The notes: generated from the letters alone by a model not told the origin. DNA of 64,000 nt from Liolophura sinensis (GCF_032854445.1 NC_088307.1:25557953-25621952); one strand, 5' to 3'. Shown: positions 47,148 through 58,893, counted from the first letter of the stretch. Translations and numbers: made by a program.

Positions 47148-48480
47148 ATTATTGTTGAAAGTTGAACATTACACCGCCACACAAACAAACAAACAAAAAC
47201 ACAAAAAAAAACGCTTCATTTTGCAGGCATGCATATTTGCAGGCCTGATGGTCAGAAAACAGCCGGCAAGAAGTTTTTCCCTTGCCATTTTTCCATTTAC
47301 GGCAAAATTGGTGAGTAAGCCAGGCGAGTAAATCATACGTTAAGGCACATACACAACCGAGTTTATGGGGGGTATCACTCGTGTAAATTTGAGTTTACAC
47401 CAAGGGGTGGCGAGGTTGAGTGCAGACCACTTGCCTCTCATGATGCAGCCAGTCACTTCGATGTTCCTAAAAAATCAGGAGTTTATTACAAAAAAAGGCA
47501 AAAGGGATAACATGCCCATATTTATTTGCTACATATGTACACTAGTGCAGTTCACTTGCTGAAGCTTTGTATCTTCATATTATCTAGCCTATCCTCCACT
47601 ACCACATGTTACCCATCTAACTCCTCTACACAATTTTATGACACAAATGCCAGGCTTATGTCTGTTATAAATTCACAAAAACACAGCATAAATTCCACTT
47701 ACGTCACCGAGACATCCACCAAGTTGCCATGGCGACTGTTATATAGCGGAGAAAACATCTATAATTCGAAGACTTGTGAAGTATTATTTTTTTGCCCTAA
47801 CACAATTGAACATGGTTGCCTCAAGACCACAGACATCGTATCAAATTTCTTAACGCAATATTCACATTGATCGTACTGGACTTGCCTCAGGAATCAGCTT
47901 TGCAACAGACCTTATATTTAATTACTGTCAAAGAAGAGGAGTATTTTTCCTCTACTTTTCGCTCTATTATTCCATGTTTATTTCCCAGTTCACTGTTACT
48001 CATGATCAATGACTGAATATGAAAGCCTAAATACGCACGACACCACTATGTCAACTGTAATTTTACCACCATAAAAAGAGTTGTTTTTCCCTGTTTCATT
48101 TTTAATATTCCCGGCGATCATTTTGTTTTCTCTTCCAGCTTTCACTAATTTTTTTCTTTCCAAGAAACCAGCCTAAAATGACAGCTTCCCTAATGGTTTA
48201 TTATTCATTTGTTAAAGGTCACAAGTACATCACCTTAGCGATGTTTATTCCCACAAATGTTTTCACCAGGACACTTTAGTTGTTTGTGATATCCTGCTTG
48301 AACAGTACATTCATTTTATATCAATATACAAAAAACACATTTTTTGAACATACATATTTAAGTAATCGTAAACTATAGCTAAAAAGGTTATTCTGGAGAT
48401 ATTTGGCAAAAATTGATCAGCACAAATCCAATTAAGTTTTTGCTATTATCTTATAAACAGCCCACATAATTTCCAATCAC
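47148..48480. other. unique sequence, no gene seen
   Basis: A 114-codon plus frame (47526-47870) shows no motif. Nothing else recognised. Confidence 0.5.
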
Positions 48481-48580
48481 AAAACGAAGGCCAGCATTAT
48501 GGTGGGAGGAAAGCAGGCAAAGCCCGAGGGAAAACCCACGACCATTGGCAGGTTGCTGACAAACCTTCCCATGTACCCAA
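48481..48580 (-). mobile_element. SINE (Nin-like) internal fragment
   Basis: GGCCAGCATTATGGTGGGAG, GCAAAGCCCGAGGGAAAACC and GGTTGCTGACAAACCTTCCC. The 3' tail is replaced by unrelated sequence. Confidence 0.8.
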
Positions 48581-49987
48581 TAATTTGAGATACTAATGGT
48601 AAAGCCTACAGATGTAATTTCATTAGCCAATATGGATTTTTTTTCCAAAACTCTTAGGTATAGCCTGATCTTCAACACTCTAAGATAGTTACAAGTCTGA
48701 TATTTACAGATAGTTACAACTCCACAAGGAAAAGTGTTCAAGTTGCAGCTATCATCTCACACTCCAGAATTATCCACCACTGTTGTGTAAGTAGGCAGCT
48801 GTATATGTACATTGTGTGTGAATATTTAATAAGGAAATTACAAAATGAGAATACAATAGTTGCCAATGGCAACTTGGTCCATAAAGCCCACCTTAGAACC
48901 GAAAAATTTGAATGAATTCATCTCCATTTTCAAAAGTCTTAAAGTATAAAGATTAACAATACTCTCAGACACTGTTTTCAGCACACTTAATTCAATTCTG
49001 AGCTGTCATTTCCTTTGAGTCTTGAACAGTCCAACATGGTGTGATGCCGACTCCTGTCAACTATAGCTACATGTGATACAGGTTTGGAAATCTGAAGCTG
49101 TTCGGCTGTCCCAACAAATTGCTTTCCTGTTGTAATTTATGCGACCTTGACACTGGTCCAAATCACCGATCGACATGAGCTCACCCTGAAATTTCATCAC
49201 GGTGACGAGTCAATCCGTCTCAAAGTTCAACACAATTTGGTCTGCCCGTGACCAATGGCTTAATAAAGAGGAAAAGATAGTCACCCCTAAGCACAGGGCC
49301 GAGGTCAAAATGAAGTCTCGTCGTATTGGTCAATAACACATTGTGACTGTATTTTACTGGGGCTACGAATGGTATTGATGTGACCAATCACCATAAATGA
49401 GATAACTTTGGAGGCTTTAGTAATACGTTACTGATTCCCTTGAACAGATGAAGGTTCCCCTACTGCCATTTAGATGGCTAGCCAATAAAACTGCCAAATT
49501 ACACTCTGTTGCTGCCGACTTCCTTTTTTTTTTTTTGATTATGCGCCACATTCACTCAGTCAATATTCTCAGTTCAACTGTGCTATGTGCATTAAGTTGG
49601 CCGTCAAGTGGTTGACAAGCTGGTGGGATTACCCTTGTCACAGGTTGAGGCCGAAATGCTAAAATGCGGAAATTTCAGCTACAATGATTCATGAACAGCC
49701 AAAAATCAGAAGCCGTTCTATCTTTGAAATATGTACATCTGTAAATTACCTATTTGAAATGTAGCTCCATAAATGTTTAAACGAGGCGACTTGAAAATAA
49801 AAGAAGGCGTCAATCAAACAAATACAGGAATGATGAATCAAACTGGAAGTGTGCAAAAAACATCTGCAAAATTAATCTGAGATTGGTAAAGTGGTTTCAT
49901 CTATAGCTCTGAAATTTTGCTATAAGTCATGAAAAATTTCAATAAATTAGTGTAAAACAATGCTGTGAAATTTAACAGCACTTCCTG
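48581..49987. other. unique sequence; CCAAT-rich island 49030-49500
   Basis: No gene seen. The island has three CCAAT-type words (GACCAATGGC, TATTGGTCAA, GACCAATCACC) within about 140 bp and is richer in complexity than its flanks. Candidate regulatory element by motif clustering only. Confidence 0.4.
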
Positions 49988-50188
49988 TAATTCTTCAACT
50001 TTTTCGCATGTTTCCAAGGTGTTAATTCAAGCATATTCTGAAAGCATTATTTTGTGTTAACTGATAAAATTGTACTTTTTGTGAAGCCGTGAAAGTGGCC
50101 AATTTAAACAAAGTAGTTTTGTCTAAAAATTTGCATAAAAAAATTTGTTGTAGGCTGCTCTTTCATATGCGAAAAGGTTGAAGAATTA
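49988..50188 (+). mobile_element. MITE, best-preserved copy, with TA target duplication
   Basis: Between two TA dinucleotides (49988-49989, 50187-50188) lie about 197 bp. The left end ATTCTTCAACTTTTTCGCAT is the inverse of the right end ATGCGAAAAGGTTGAAGAAT, with one mismatch in about 20. TA targets and short inverted ends fit Tc1/mariner-like MITEs. The interior is AT-rich and non-coding. Confidence 0.85.
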
Positions 50189-51512
50189 AGATATAGGTAT
50201 ATGGCACACACAATGCTCCATAGCATTGAGATATTTCTTTAAGTCAGGAAAAATTTCAATAAAAGCTCGAATTCCAGAACATGAAATTTGTGAAATTTGA
50301 TAGCACTTATAACGTATGTGACACATATGTACCATGAAGCTACTGCATATGTTTGCAAAGGAATTCATCCAGCATCTAAATCACTGTTTCTCCATTGTCG
50401 CTGCTTTGGATGAATTTAACCCAAGGCAGAATTGCAGAGCATCTCCTTGCATTTGGAATCTTCATTGCATTTCTTTTGTGTTTTCATTCCCTGAATCCCC
50501 CAAACAGGACTGCGGCTTATTAAACAGTTACTCATTCCCCACCCGGCCTCAAAACCTCGAGGTATGAAAATATTTCCCCTGGAGACAAAAGGCAGCCACA
50601 GAAGGGAAAAATTGTCTTGGTTTCTGTATTGGAAATCAAACTCAGTCGACGCGCCCCATTTCGGCAGAGAAGTGAGAGTGAAACAGAGAGAATGTCCAGC
50701 TCGGCTCATTCTGCTCCGTACAAAGCAAGATTCCTCCGATGGAGGCGACTCAGGGTTATCGGCAATGGTGACAAAGACAGCCACGTCAGTTTGATGATTT
50801 CACACGATGCATGCTGGGTAGAAAGATGATACATGTACCACATTTTTTTGGCATTAGTCAAAATAAAAAAAAAAAAAACCTTCAACAGGACGTAACATGA
50901 AACTCACATCAAAGAGTCTGGTTTTAGTCCCAAAAGCAAAAGATAAAAGCACAACATTGGGCAAAAAACAAAGTTACAATGGAGATCATTTTACAACACG
51001 CAACCCCTAAAAAGCATAGAAAAACTTCAAAAGGTCCTCAAGTATATAGCAAATATTGGATGTAATAAACACAGCTTTATACCGTATCACATTACAATGA
51101 AGTTGAAATCAGGTGGTAATTTGACTTCTAATTTTAGACACATTTCTGACTGAATCCCACAGCTTCTGTTACAATCTAAAATTCTAATGTTAGTTAAATA
51201 TATGGACCATTAACATGACATCAAATATGCGAGGTACATTTATACCACAAAAAAACGTTGAAAACATTTGCAAAATTTATGACTCTTCTTAACCTGGTCT
51301 GTGTTGGCTTAATTTGGGTAATCATCAAGGGAATAGACCTTTCCTGCATTTTATATTCGATATTTTATATATACTGTAAATCTTTTCTCAGAGGAAAGCG
51401 AAATGGAAAACACTTTTTAAAGATGCCAAACTTGATACCCTATCTCATGTACAAATACTTGGTCAATCAGAACTTAAACTTGCACTGAATTGCTCAATTG
51501 TAGTCTATTAAA
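50189..51512. other. unique sequence; GC-richer 50400-50800
   Basis: Frames of 122 codons (minus, 50416-50784) and 76 codons (plus) coincide with the GC-richer patch. Neither has a recognisable domain. Possible exon not excluded. Confidence 0.45.
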
Positions 51513-51592
51513 GCCTGACCCGACATAGGATTGAACCTGGATCTCCTGATTAGAAAGCTGATGTTCTAACCACTTGTCCATTACGGTGCGTT
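51513..51592 (-). mobile_element. tRNA-like head, probably SINE head or tRNA relic
   Basis: On the minus strand GGACAAGTGGTTAGAACATC (A-box-like), CTTTCTAATCAGG (anticodon-loop-like, TCT) and CAGGTTCAATCC (B box). The loop resembles arginine tRNAs, but stems do not close cleanly, so a functional tRNA is unlikely. Confidence 0.6.
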
Positions 51593-51825
51593 TGGTGCCA
51601 AGTAAAACTTGGGCGTTACCATAATCCAGATAATATTCCAGAGTCGGAATACGGGATTCTTTTACAGACAGAGGATTTGGCCAGGAATTAGGATTCTATG
51701 TTTAATCAGCCCAGACACGAGGATCCTCCTCAGATTTATAGCCATCCAGAAATATACCACCAAAAGGTTAAAGAGTTATACTATATGTATATGCTATCAT
51801 GAAGTCTGTCTACATGTACTACATA

Positions 51826-51895
51826 TCCTCAATCTTTTCACAAATACAAGAGCAACTTTCAGTACCATTTATGCACATTTTAATTTCATTTAAAA
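51826..51895 (-). mobile_element. MITE fragment
   Basis: CCTCAATCTTTTCACAAATA, GAGCAACTTTCAGTACCATT and TATGCACATTTTAATT match one end of the TA-target MITE; the rest is absent. Confidence 0.55.
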
Positions 51896-51957
51896 AGGTA
51901 TAAAAATAAAAAGAATACATAAATAACTATTCAAGATGTCATCTAAACCGTGCAGCC

Positions 51958-52315
51958 TTTAAATGTGAAAATGTTTTCACGGAAATGAGCAGATGGAAGG
52001 GCAAAAAAAAAAAATGCTCAACTAGTTCGCTGAAAATCATTAGGGTCCTTCCCCATGACAAAGTGTGAGTTTAGTACAAGTTTGGTGAACTTGAGTCTAA
52101 CTGTTTCACGGGAAATGATCAGACGGAAAAGCTGAAAGATACATGTATCCAAGACATAAACGACTGGTCATGGAACATTCAAATGATCAACGGTCAAGGT
52201 CGCTGAAAACTTAGAGGGTTCTTAATCGTGACTCAATGTAAAGGTGGTGCAAACTTGAAGTATTCTGTTCAGGAGATATTGTGTTAACACGAATGGACAG
52301 ACAGATGGCTGGACA
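51958..52315 (+). repeat. two-unit degenerate repeat ending in GGACAGACAG
   Basis: Two related units start near TTTTCACGGAAATGAGCAGA (about 51973) and TTTCACGGGAAATGATCAGA (about 52104). Each includes a CGCTGAAAA word followed by AGGGTCCTT or AGGGTTCTT. The second ends ATGGACAGACAGATGGCTGG. The style is common in marine invertebrate genomes. Confidence 0.6.
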
Positions 52316-53091
52316 GACACAATCAAATTACCCACTGGCCAATATTCTCTACGGGGTTGGAAAAAAAAAAACACCTAAAAATGTATTTCTTTTCCACAAT
52401 TTTTGTTGAAAAAAAAATTACTTCTGGATATATTATGTAACATCCTTCCAATTGGCAGAAAATTTGCCTTTACTACTGCATAATTTAATGTGAGAATTTA
52501 AGAAGCAAAAAAAGAGCCAAACTAAAATTCTAGAGAGGCAAAACTTCAGCAACATCAGATTTTGGAGTGGAAGTAGAGGTTCCATGTATCTTTATTTTTT
52601 CAGATTCCTGCTAAAATCTTCATCATAAAGCTTTTATCATCTTTAGATTATAACATATGAAGACAAATCGTTTAAGCTTTCCAAAAATAGCCAGACATTT
52701 TCAGAGCCTTGGGGGAAATACAAAAATACATACTGATGAACAGTTCTTATACTTCTCGACCAATCAGTAAGCAGTCAATAATTTGCTGCGGACCAGCTGT
52801 TGTGGCAAAACAGTTATCATCGCATGAAGATATTTTCTTAACAATCCACCACTGGTGCGTGTAAATTGCGCTGTGGCATGTCCTGGAATGATCCATCCAC
52901 TTCGTGAGATAGCATTTAACGTCAAAAGCAGGCAGAATTATGAATTATTATAGTAACAAATCCATAAGCTGTCTAACTGTCATCCGCAGGTGTTAATCTG
53001 TTATTTGTGTGAAGAGGACAAAATGGAAATTATAAACCCTTCACCATTTCTGGACTTGTGTCTGTGTTAAGTGGATGTACACAGACACTTG
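52316..53091. other. unique sequence, no gene seen
   Basis: AT-rich at the left and more complex at 52740-53040. Nothing recognised. Confidence 0.5.
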
Positions 53092-53515
53092 TTCATGCTA
53101 GAAACTGCATGTGATGAGTTCATTTGCTCAGAGACTGTGCTGAGTTCATGTGCTCAAAAACTGTGTTTGGTTCATGTGTTCAGCAACTTTGTTTGGTTCA
53201 TGTGTTTAGAAACTTTATTTGGTCCATGTGTTCACAAACTTTGATGGGTTGATGTGCTCAGAATCTGTTTGGTTCATGTGTTCACAAACTTTGATTGGTT
53301 CATGTTCTCAAAAACTGTGTTTGGTTCATGTGTTCACAAACTTTATTTGGTTCATGTGTTCACAAACTTTGTTTGGTTCATGTGTTCAGAAACAGTGTTT
53401 GGTTCATGTGTTCACAAACTTTGTTTGGTTCATGTGTTTACAAATATTGCTTAGTTCATGTGCACAGAAACATTGCTGAGTTCAAATAATCAGAAACTGT
53501 GTTTAGTTAATGTGT
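53092..53515. repeat. 27-bp minisatellite (TTTGGTTCATGTGTTCACAA type)
   Basis: About 15 units with alternating third segments (AACTTTG, AACTGTG, AACTTTA). The false plus frames repeat VWFMCSQTL. Confidence 0.93.
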
Positions 53516-54582
53516 TCAAACTTCCATTTGCTTTTACACAGAAATAAACGAAACAGAAAGCCATGTCCTCCTTAAATTGGTTCACATGCAATTTTTTTCA
53601 TGTTCTTTAATAATGGTGTCCTCCTGGTCATTAAAATTGGGATAAATTTGGAAGAAGGATGGTCACAAACGAATGGAAAAGTACACATACTGATATTAAA
53701 GGAAAGACAAACTAAAATTAAGTCATTGCTGCCATCAGACATACCAGTGGAAATTGTACCTAAAAATACTATTTCTTACTCTTTTGGAACAGAATTAAAT
53801 GCATTCAAATATTAGAATTTTTTTTTTTAATATAAAACATAAAGTATTTACATGTACTTAGCAGAAAATTCTCTCAACCTTATCTCAAAATTATCTGGTA
53901 TAGCTGATACACACATCCATTGTACACGAAGTGCAATAAATTATCTGATTGCAAAAACGTTCGCTATCAGACAAACTTGATAACAGGGGCAGAAAAGTTC
54001 CACCAAAAATGTACTTCATTATTGAAGGGTATAAATATTTAGCTCTGCTCAGAAAATATTTACCAGGTCACAGCAATATATCCTCAGATTGTTTGTGCTG
54101 AATGAGAATCACTGAACTCTCTCCACCAAACATATTGCCAGAAATACTGATGTGTTTATTGACGGCATAAGCATAATGGTTTTCCCCTAAATCTAGACAT
54201 TTGAAAACACCTCAGGTTATTTATGGCAAACACACTGATATATGATAGGTACATTGATAAATACCTTACCTTTGATCTACTCTCTGAATTCTTTCTTTTA
54301 TACTTGCACAGCTAATAAACACGCTATAAAACTGTCCCGACTACCTTCTTTATGGCACACCTAGTACGGCATGTGTTAAAAGTGGAAATAAATGTTTAAA
54401 ACAAACGATCAGATATACAGAATATAAGTAAAAATATATTTCTGGATTTATTCGAAGGACATAGGAGTAGTGTAATATTACAGATATACTGAGCATACTG
54501 ATATTAATAAAAGAGCAATGATGGCTGTGCGATGGTTGGCATACCTACTGTGCATACATCTCACATCATTATCTCAAATAAT
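53516..54582. other. unique AT-rich sequence
   Basis: No recognised feature; short frames only. Confidence 0.5.
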
Positions 54583-54700
54583 TAAAGACGCACTGCACCG
54601 AGAGCAAAACCAGCGTAGCCATGACAGTGTGATAGCTGACAAATTGTCACACCTAGCCTGTGAAATACAGCCTCTTGCCAATTTGCCTCAGCTAAGGTAT
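54583..54700. repeat. dispersed repeat E, copy 2
   Basis: Parallel to 44031-44160, with about 80 percent matching in the shared core. The 107-codon plus frame at 54518-54841 crosses it and is not supported as a gene. Confidence 0.7.
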
Positions 54701-55399
54701 GATTCCAACTTTTCATGCATATGCTTAAAAAGTAGCAATGTGCACACCCTAAGCACCATGGTTTACAGCAGAATTAAGCACAAAACAAACGCAGTGTTGT
54801 TGTTTTACTTATTAGGAAATAATAACATGTTAGGTGAGTGAATTAAGGGCATATGAGATTCACGTTCAGTCCTTATCTTGGGCAGGGAGTTTCTAGAGAG
54901 TGAGTATGGATTATGTTCTGTTTCAACAATCAAGTTTCACATCAGCAAACATTTGTACAATTGGCGAGGGTATAATAGTAAATTTTTGTCCGTATTTGTT
55001 TACTTCCCCTAAATAACTGCATAATAAGTGCATTTTCAAAGGCAAATAAATGTCACAAAATACAATTTTTGGTGCTGAAATTTACAATTTTCCACTAGAA
55101 TATCATACCATGTTCCAAGCTAACCTCAAAACACCTTTCTAAAATCAACAGAACTCTTGGAATCAGGAAAAATGGGCAAGTTAGTCATGGAACGAAATTT
55201 ATGGTTATTTAAGGTATTTACACTTTTATATCATCTTACATATCAGGGCTTACCTTTATTGTCGTTATCAGCTGAGTCAGGTGAATCCGTCTCGGGTGAA
55301 AATCTGTGGAAGACAATGAGTCAGTACATGAGACGGACTCAGGTAATTCCTGTCAAATTAGGAAACACCGTAAAGAACTACTGTCAGTTCGGCTGGTAA
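54701..55399. other. unique sequence with a possible minor dispersed repeat
   Basis: 55020-55145 shares words with 13165-13200 (GGGGCAAATAAATGTCACAA) and with 25980-26040. Otherwise nothing recognised. Confidence 0.4.
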
Positions 55400-55565
55400 A
55401 AATCCACTTTCACAAAAACATAAAGGCCGTAAGTGATATTTTTGATGCTAACACTTAAGTTTTTCCTGATAAAAAATTAATTAAACTTCACAAAATATCT
55501 TAAGGTCCTATGAGGTGGATGAATCCTACAAAATGTGTCAATTTAAAAATGCTAAACTTCAGCTG
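55400..55565 (-). repeat. dispersed element D, unexpanded copy
   Basis: TTTTTGATGCTAACACTTAA, AAAAAATTAATTAAACTTCA, GGATGAATCCTACAAAATGT in inverted order of element D. Confidence 0.6.
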
Positions 55566-55675
55566 AAACACTGTATTAAACTAAGCTTATAAATTTTTGA
55601 AAGTTATCCCAGGGTACAGATGTACTAAACAATGTGAGAATGCAAGCTACAGGTGAATAATACTGGAATATTGGA

Positions 55676-55720
55676 AAAGTGTGCTAAAAGTGTGCTAAAA
55701 GTGTGCTAGTAGTGAGCTAG
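55676..55720. repeat. 12-bp repeat, about four copies
   Basis: AAAGTGTGCTAA type units, the last diverged to AGTAGTGAGCTAG. Confidence 0.85.
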
Positions 55721-56034
55721 CGACACGCTAGCCACAACCTTTAGTACTTCGCCTGAACGGTTTAACAGAATACTGTGCTCAAAAGCATAACCTTCCATTG
55801 AAGATTTGCCCCCAGAGGTACTCTCCATATGTAAACATACCTACAAAACCATCAATAGTGCTGTCTGATTTGACCAACTGACCTGTTTTACTCAGACAAA
55901 AGCCTTGACCAGCTTTGACCACGTACATCAATATTGCATTAAGTCTGGACAATGACAGAGGAAGCAGACTGGGCACTCTGGCTACATAATTCAGCAGATG
56001 TCCCTTGGGTATCAAGTTTTAAGCTAGCTCTATA

Positions 56035-56180
56035 TCTGATTGTTGTTTAACGCCACATAAACAAGACTTTTTCATTTATTTGATGGTTATAGTCAGATTT
56101 ATGTGTGCAGTAAATCCACTGGGTACATCAACAACCTTCCCTGGCAAGTCACAGGTACTTCAACAAAGTTTCCCCACATG
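56035..56180 (-). mobile_element. SINE, sister subfamily with ATTTATGTGTG block, rearranged
   Basis: CATTTATTTGATGGTTATAG, GATTTATGTGTGCAGTAAAT, TCACAGGTACTTCAACAAAG and CCCCACATGTGACATATGG resemble the body of 35214-35385. Confidence 0.5.
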
Positions 56181-56395
56181 TGACATATGGCACAGACTTG
56201 TTCTACCAGATCAGCAAAGGACAAGGGGGTAAGTTTCATGGAAGACATAAATGTAGGATTGCGTGAAGGTCCTACAAGCACCACAGCCACCGAGGCCTTA
56301 CAAACAGTGAGAGGACGGGATCTTGAAATTCCCTGTTCATTCAAGGCTTGGCTTGTACCTGATATACGAAATATTAGGTGTGCTAAGTAGCTCTG

Positions 56396-56413
56396 TCTGT
56401 CTGTCTGTCTGTC
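56396..56413. repeat. (CTGT)n microsatellite
   Basis: Four to five perfect CTGT units. Confidence 0.9.
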
Positions 56414-57713
56414 AAATTTGTGATATCCAATGTGCTTTAATGTAATCCACCTTTTGTTCTTTTGAATATTTTCAAGCAATTTCAAAATGAAAATAAAATC
56501 AAGATAATCAGATGTGATACACATGCAGAATTTGGCGTGCTCATGAAATCCACGTTTTCCTCAGTTTGGACATTCCGACAAAACCCATTCGTCATTCGCT
56601 ACAATGACGATGACTGGTTTCCAAGTCTTTGTCTCTGCAATGCATTGTGTGTGGGTTTGATTTTCCCCCCTCCAAATGACAATGGTGACCCTGTGGAATT
56701 AGAGGCTTGCAGCTGGCGAAGATGGGTGACATGTCCTTCAGGGGTTTCTGTCACATTTCAAATAGCAGTACAACCAGAGTGTGTTAGCATCTAACCACGT
56801 CATTCAATAACCCTGGTATTACCACGGCCAGCTCAAATGTTGCCAAATTACAGCACTCTCCACGGAGTCACGACCTTCAGGGTGCATTCTCCCGCAGGCA
56901 GATTCAAGGTCAACTCGAAAACAAATGTGTAAAAGATTAATGTTATCGGCAGGGGCTTAGCCGGGGTGCATGAAACAAAGCAATCACAAGGCATTATAAA
57001 GGGAACTATGGGAATTGCTTGTGCTGTTTTGAGACAAAGGAATCTGAGATTTTTTTTATTCTTCTGTACAGGACGAGACACAAAGCACGAGACTGTGTAA
57101 GCCAATCTGTGCATCAGCTGTGTCTTTGTGCAAAAAGTTCCTTCTGTGACACTGTGCCGTCAGGATGAAGACACAATGACTCGAGCAATAGTCACACCGT
57201 CCACTTTAGGATATTTCACTCAGTTTTCATCAGCTGGGAAATTACCTTTAATAAGGCATGGCTCACAGACGCGCAGGAATGCATTCATTCATTTGTTGAG
57301 AAGCTGACAAACAGCTCAGATTAAAACAGGCCTAAAATATGAAATATGGATGCTTAGATATTGCTTGGACGAGCCTTGAAATAAAATACTTGCATTTGCA
57401 AAGATGAACAAATGATCGGGTAAATCGGTCTGCTGGTTGGGATGAAAAACGGGTCAAGCAAAAATAGAAATAAAGACTTTGCATGAACACATTTATTCTG
57501 AGATATTTTTGATAGCAGACTTCCTTAATGTTAATTCTATGCTCATTTCTTATCTTTCATCATCCCCCCCGGATGCGACAGGCTTAAATTCAAATTAGGA
57601 TAAAAACATTTTGTTCAAAAAATGTGCAACTGAATTATAAGCTCTGTGAATGTCACAAGTAATTCCAGATTTCAAAGTCCTAAAATTAGAATATCCTTCA
57701 AAAGAAAAAAGCT
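56414..57713. other. unique sequence; complex island 56540-57340
   Basis: The longest repeat-free, GC-richer stretch of the right half. The plus frame 56462-56794 (110 codons) gives NDNGDPVELEACSWRRWVTC, ordinary-looking but unrecognised. It is a candidate for conserved non-coding sequence or a terminal exon; neither is proven. Confidence 0.4.
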
Positions 57714-57895
57714 CACAAACAAAATTATTTATTTGTTGATGGGCGTTTTTGATTTGATTACTCAAGAATATTTCTTTCACTTATACAATGGTAGCCAGCA
57801 ATATGGTGAGAAGAAACCAAGCAGTGTGTGGGGGGAACTCACAATTAACCATCTGCAGGTTGCTGTTGCTGGCATATACCACGCACAAACAAAAT
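57714..57895 (-). mobile_element. SINE (Nin-like), 5'-truncated, with perfect 12-bp TSD
   Basis: Body 57726-57883, with TATTTATTTGTTGATGGGCG, TACTCAAGAATATTTCTTTC and CCATCTGCAGGTTGCTG. CACAAACAAAAT is present at 57714-57725 and 57884-57895. Confidence 0.92.
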
Positions 57896-58002
57896 AACTT
57901 GCCAGACAAGCTGTCAACATCAGAGAAATACTTCATACTAATTCACAAGAAAACATCTACATGTACAAAAATTTCTGGATGAACTGAGGACCTTGAACAT
58001 GT

Positions 58003-58168
58003 TGAGTGAGTGAGTGAGTGAGTGAGTGAGTGCTTGGGGTTTAACATCGTACTTAACAATTTTTCAGTCATTTTTCAGTCAAATAAGGAGTCCTTAGGGT
58101 GCATGTAATGTGCCTTCTTGTTGCAGGACAAATTTCCACCACTCTTTCATCTAGTGCTGTTTTACACA
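58003..58168 (-). mobile_element. SINE family A, 5'-truncated
   Basis: (GAGT)n run followed by GCTTGGGGTTTAACATCGTA, CAATTTTTCAGTCA and GGGTGCATGTAATGTGCCTT, matching 9101-9250. TTTTTCAGTCA is locally duplicated. The tRNA head is missing. Confidence 0.9.
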
Positions 58169-58209
58169 TATAATACAGGAATATGACAGAAGAATTATTC
58201 ACCAGAGTT

Positions 58210-58660
58210 TACGAAATCAGTCATTTTCATTTGGATGCATTTCGAAAATGAGTCATGTATATATATGTAATTGCACCGTTCCATTCATAATACATGTGTA
58301 TGAGTCATTTCCATGCAAGTACACTGTACATGCATTTCCAAACTGAGTCATTTCCATGCAAGTTCACTGTACATGCATTTCCAAACTGAGTCATTTCCAT
58401 GCAAGTACACTGCACATGCATTTCCAAACTGAGTCATTTCCATGCAAGTACACTGCACATGCATTTCCAAACTGAGTCATTTCCATGCAAGTACACTGTA
58501 CATGCATTTCCAAACTGAGTCATTTCCATGCAAGTACACTGCACATGCATTTCCAAACTGAGTCTTTCTCTACGTAAGTGTAGATGTATTTCCAAAATGA
58601 GTCATTTCCATGTGGGCGCATTTTGGAAAATGAATAATTTCCATTTAGTTGTATCTCTAA
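58210..58660. repeat. 43-bp minisatellite carrying TGAGTCA in each unit
   Basis: The core at 58301-58565 has about six units with TGAGTCATTTCCATGCAAGT and ACACTGCACATGCATTTCCA; decayed units lie on both sides. TGAGTCA starts at 58249, 58300, 58344, 58387, 58430, 58473, 58516 and 58598, and is broken at 58559. TGAGTCA is the AP-1-type consensus; whether anything binds is unknown. Confidence 0.95.
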
Positions 58661-58734
58661 AATGAGCCATTAATTCCCATGGAGGTGCACTTTGCATAAG
58701 TTATTTCAATGTAAGTTACCATATCTCTATGTAT

Positions 58735-58893
58735 GAAAGTTTGCTATGTAAAACTGCACTTTCAGAAGCACACAAAGGACTTAAAATGCTACTTTTGATA
58801 TCAACACTTTAAGTTTTTCTGCTAAGAAAATTAATCGACCTTTTCAAAAAGCTCTTAGTTGGTCTATACTGTGCATGAATCATTCAAAATGAA
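58735..58893 (-). repeat. dispersed element D, cut by the assembly gap
   Basis: CTTTTGATATCAACACTTTA, AAAATTAATCGACCTTTTCA and GAATCATTCAAAATGAA then N. Sequence is lost at the very point where the equivalent element at 27.9 kb carries a satellite array. Confidence 0.65.

Noticed and set aside
56462-56794. 110-codon plus frame as a gene
   Set aside because: Residue use is ordinary, but there is no known domain, no splice evidence and the length is within chance for this composition.
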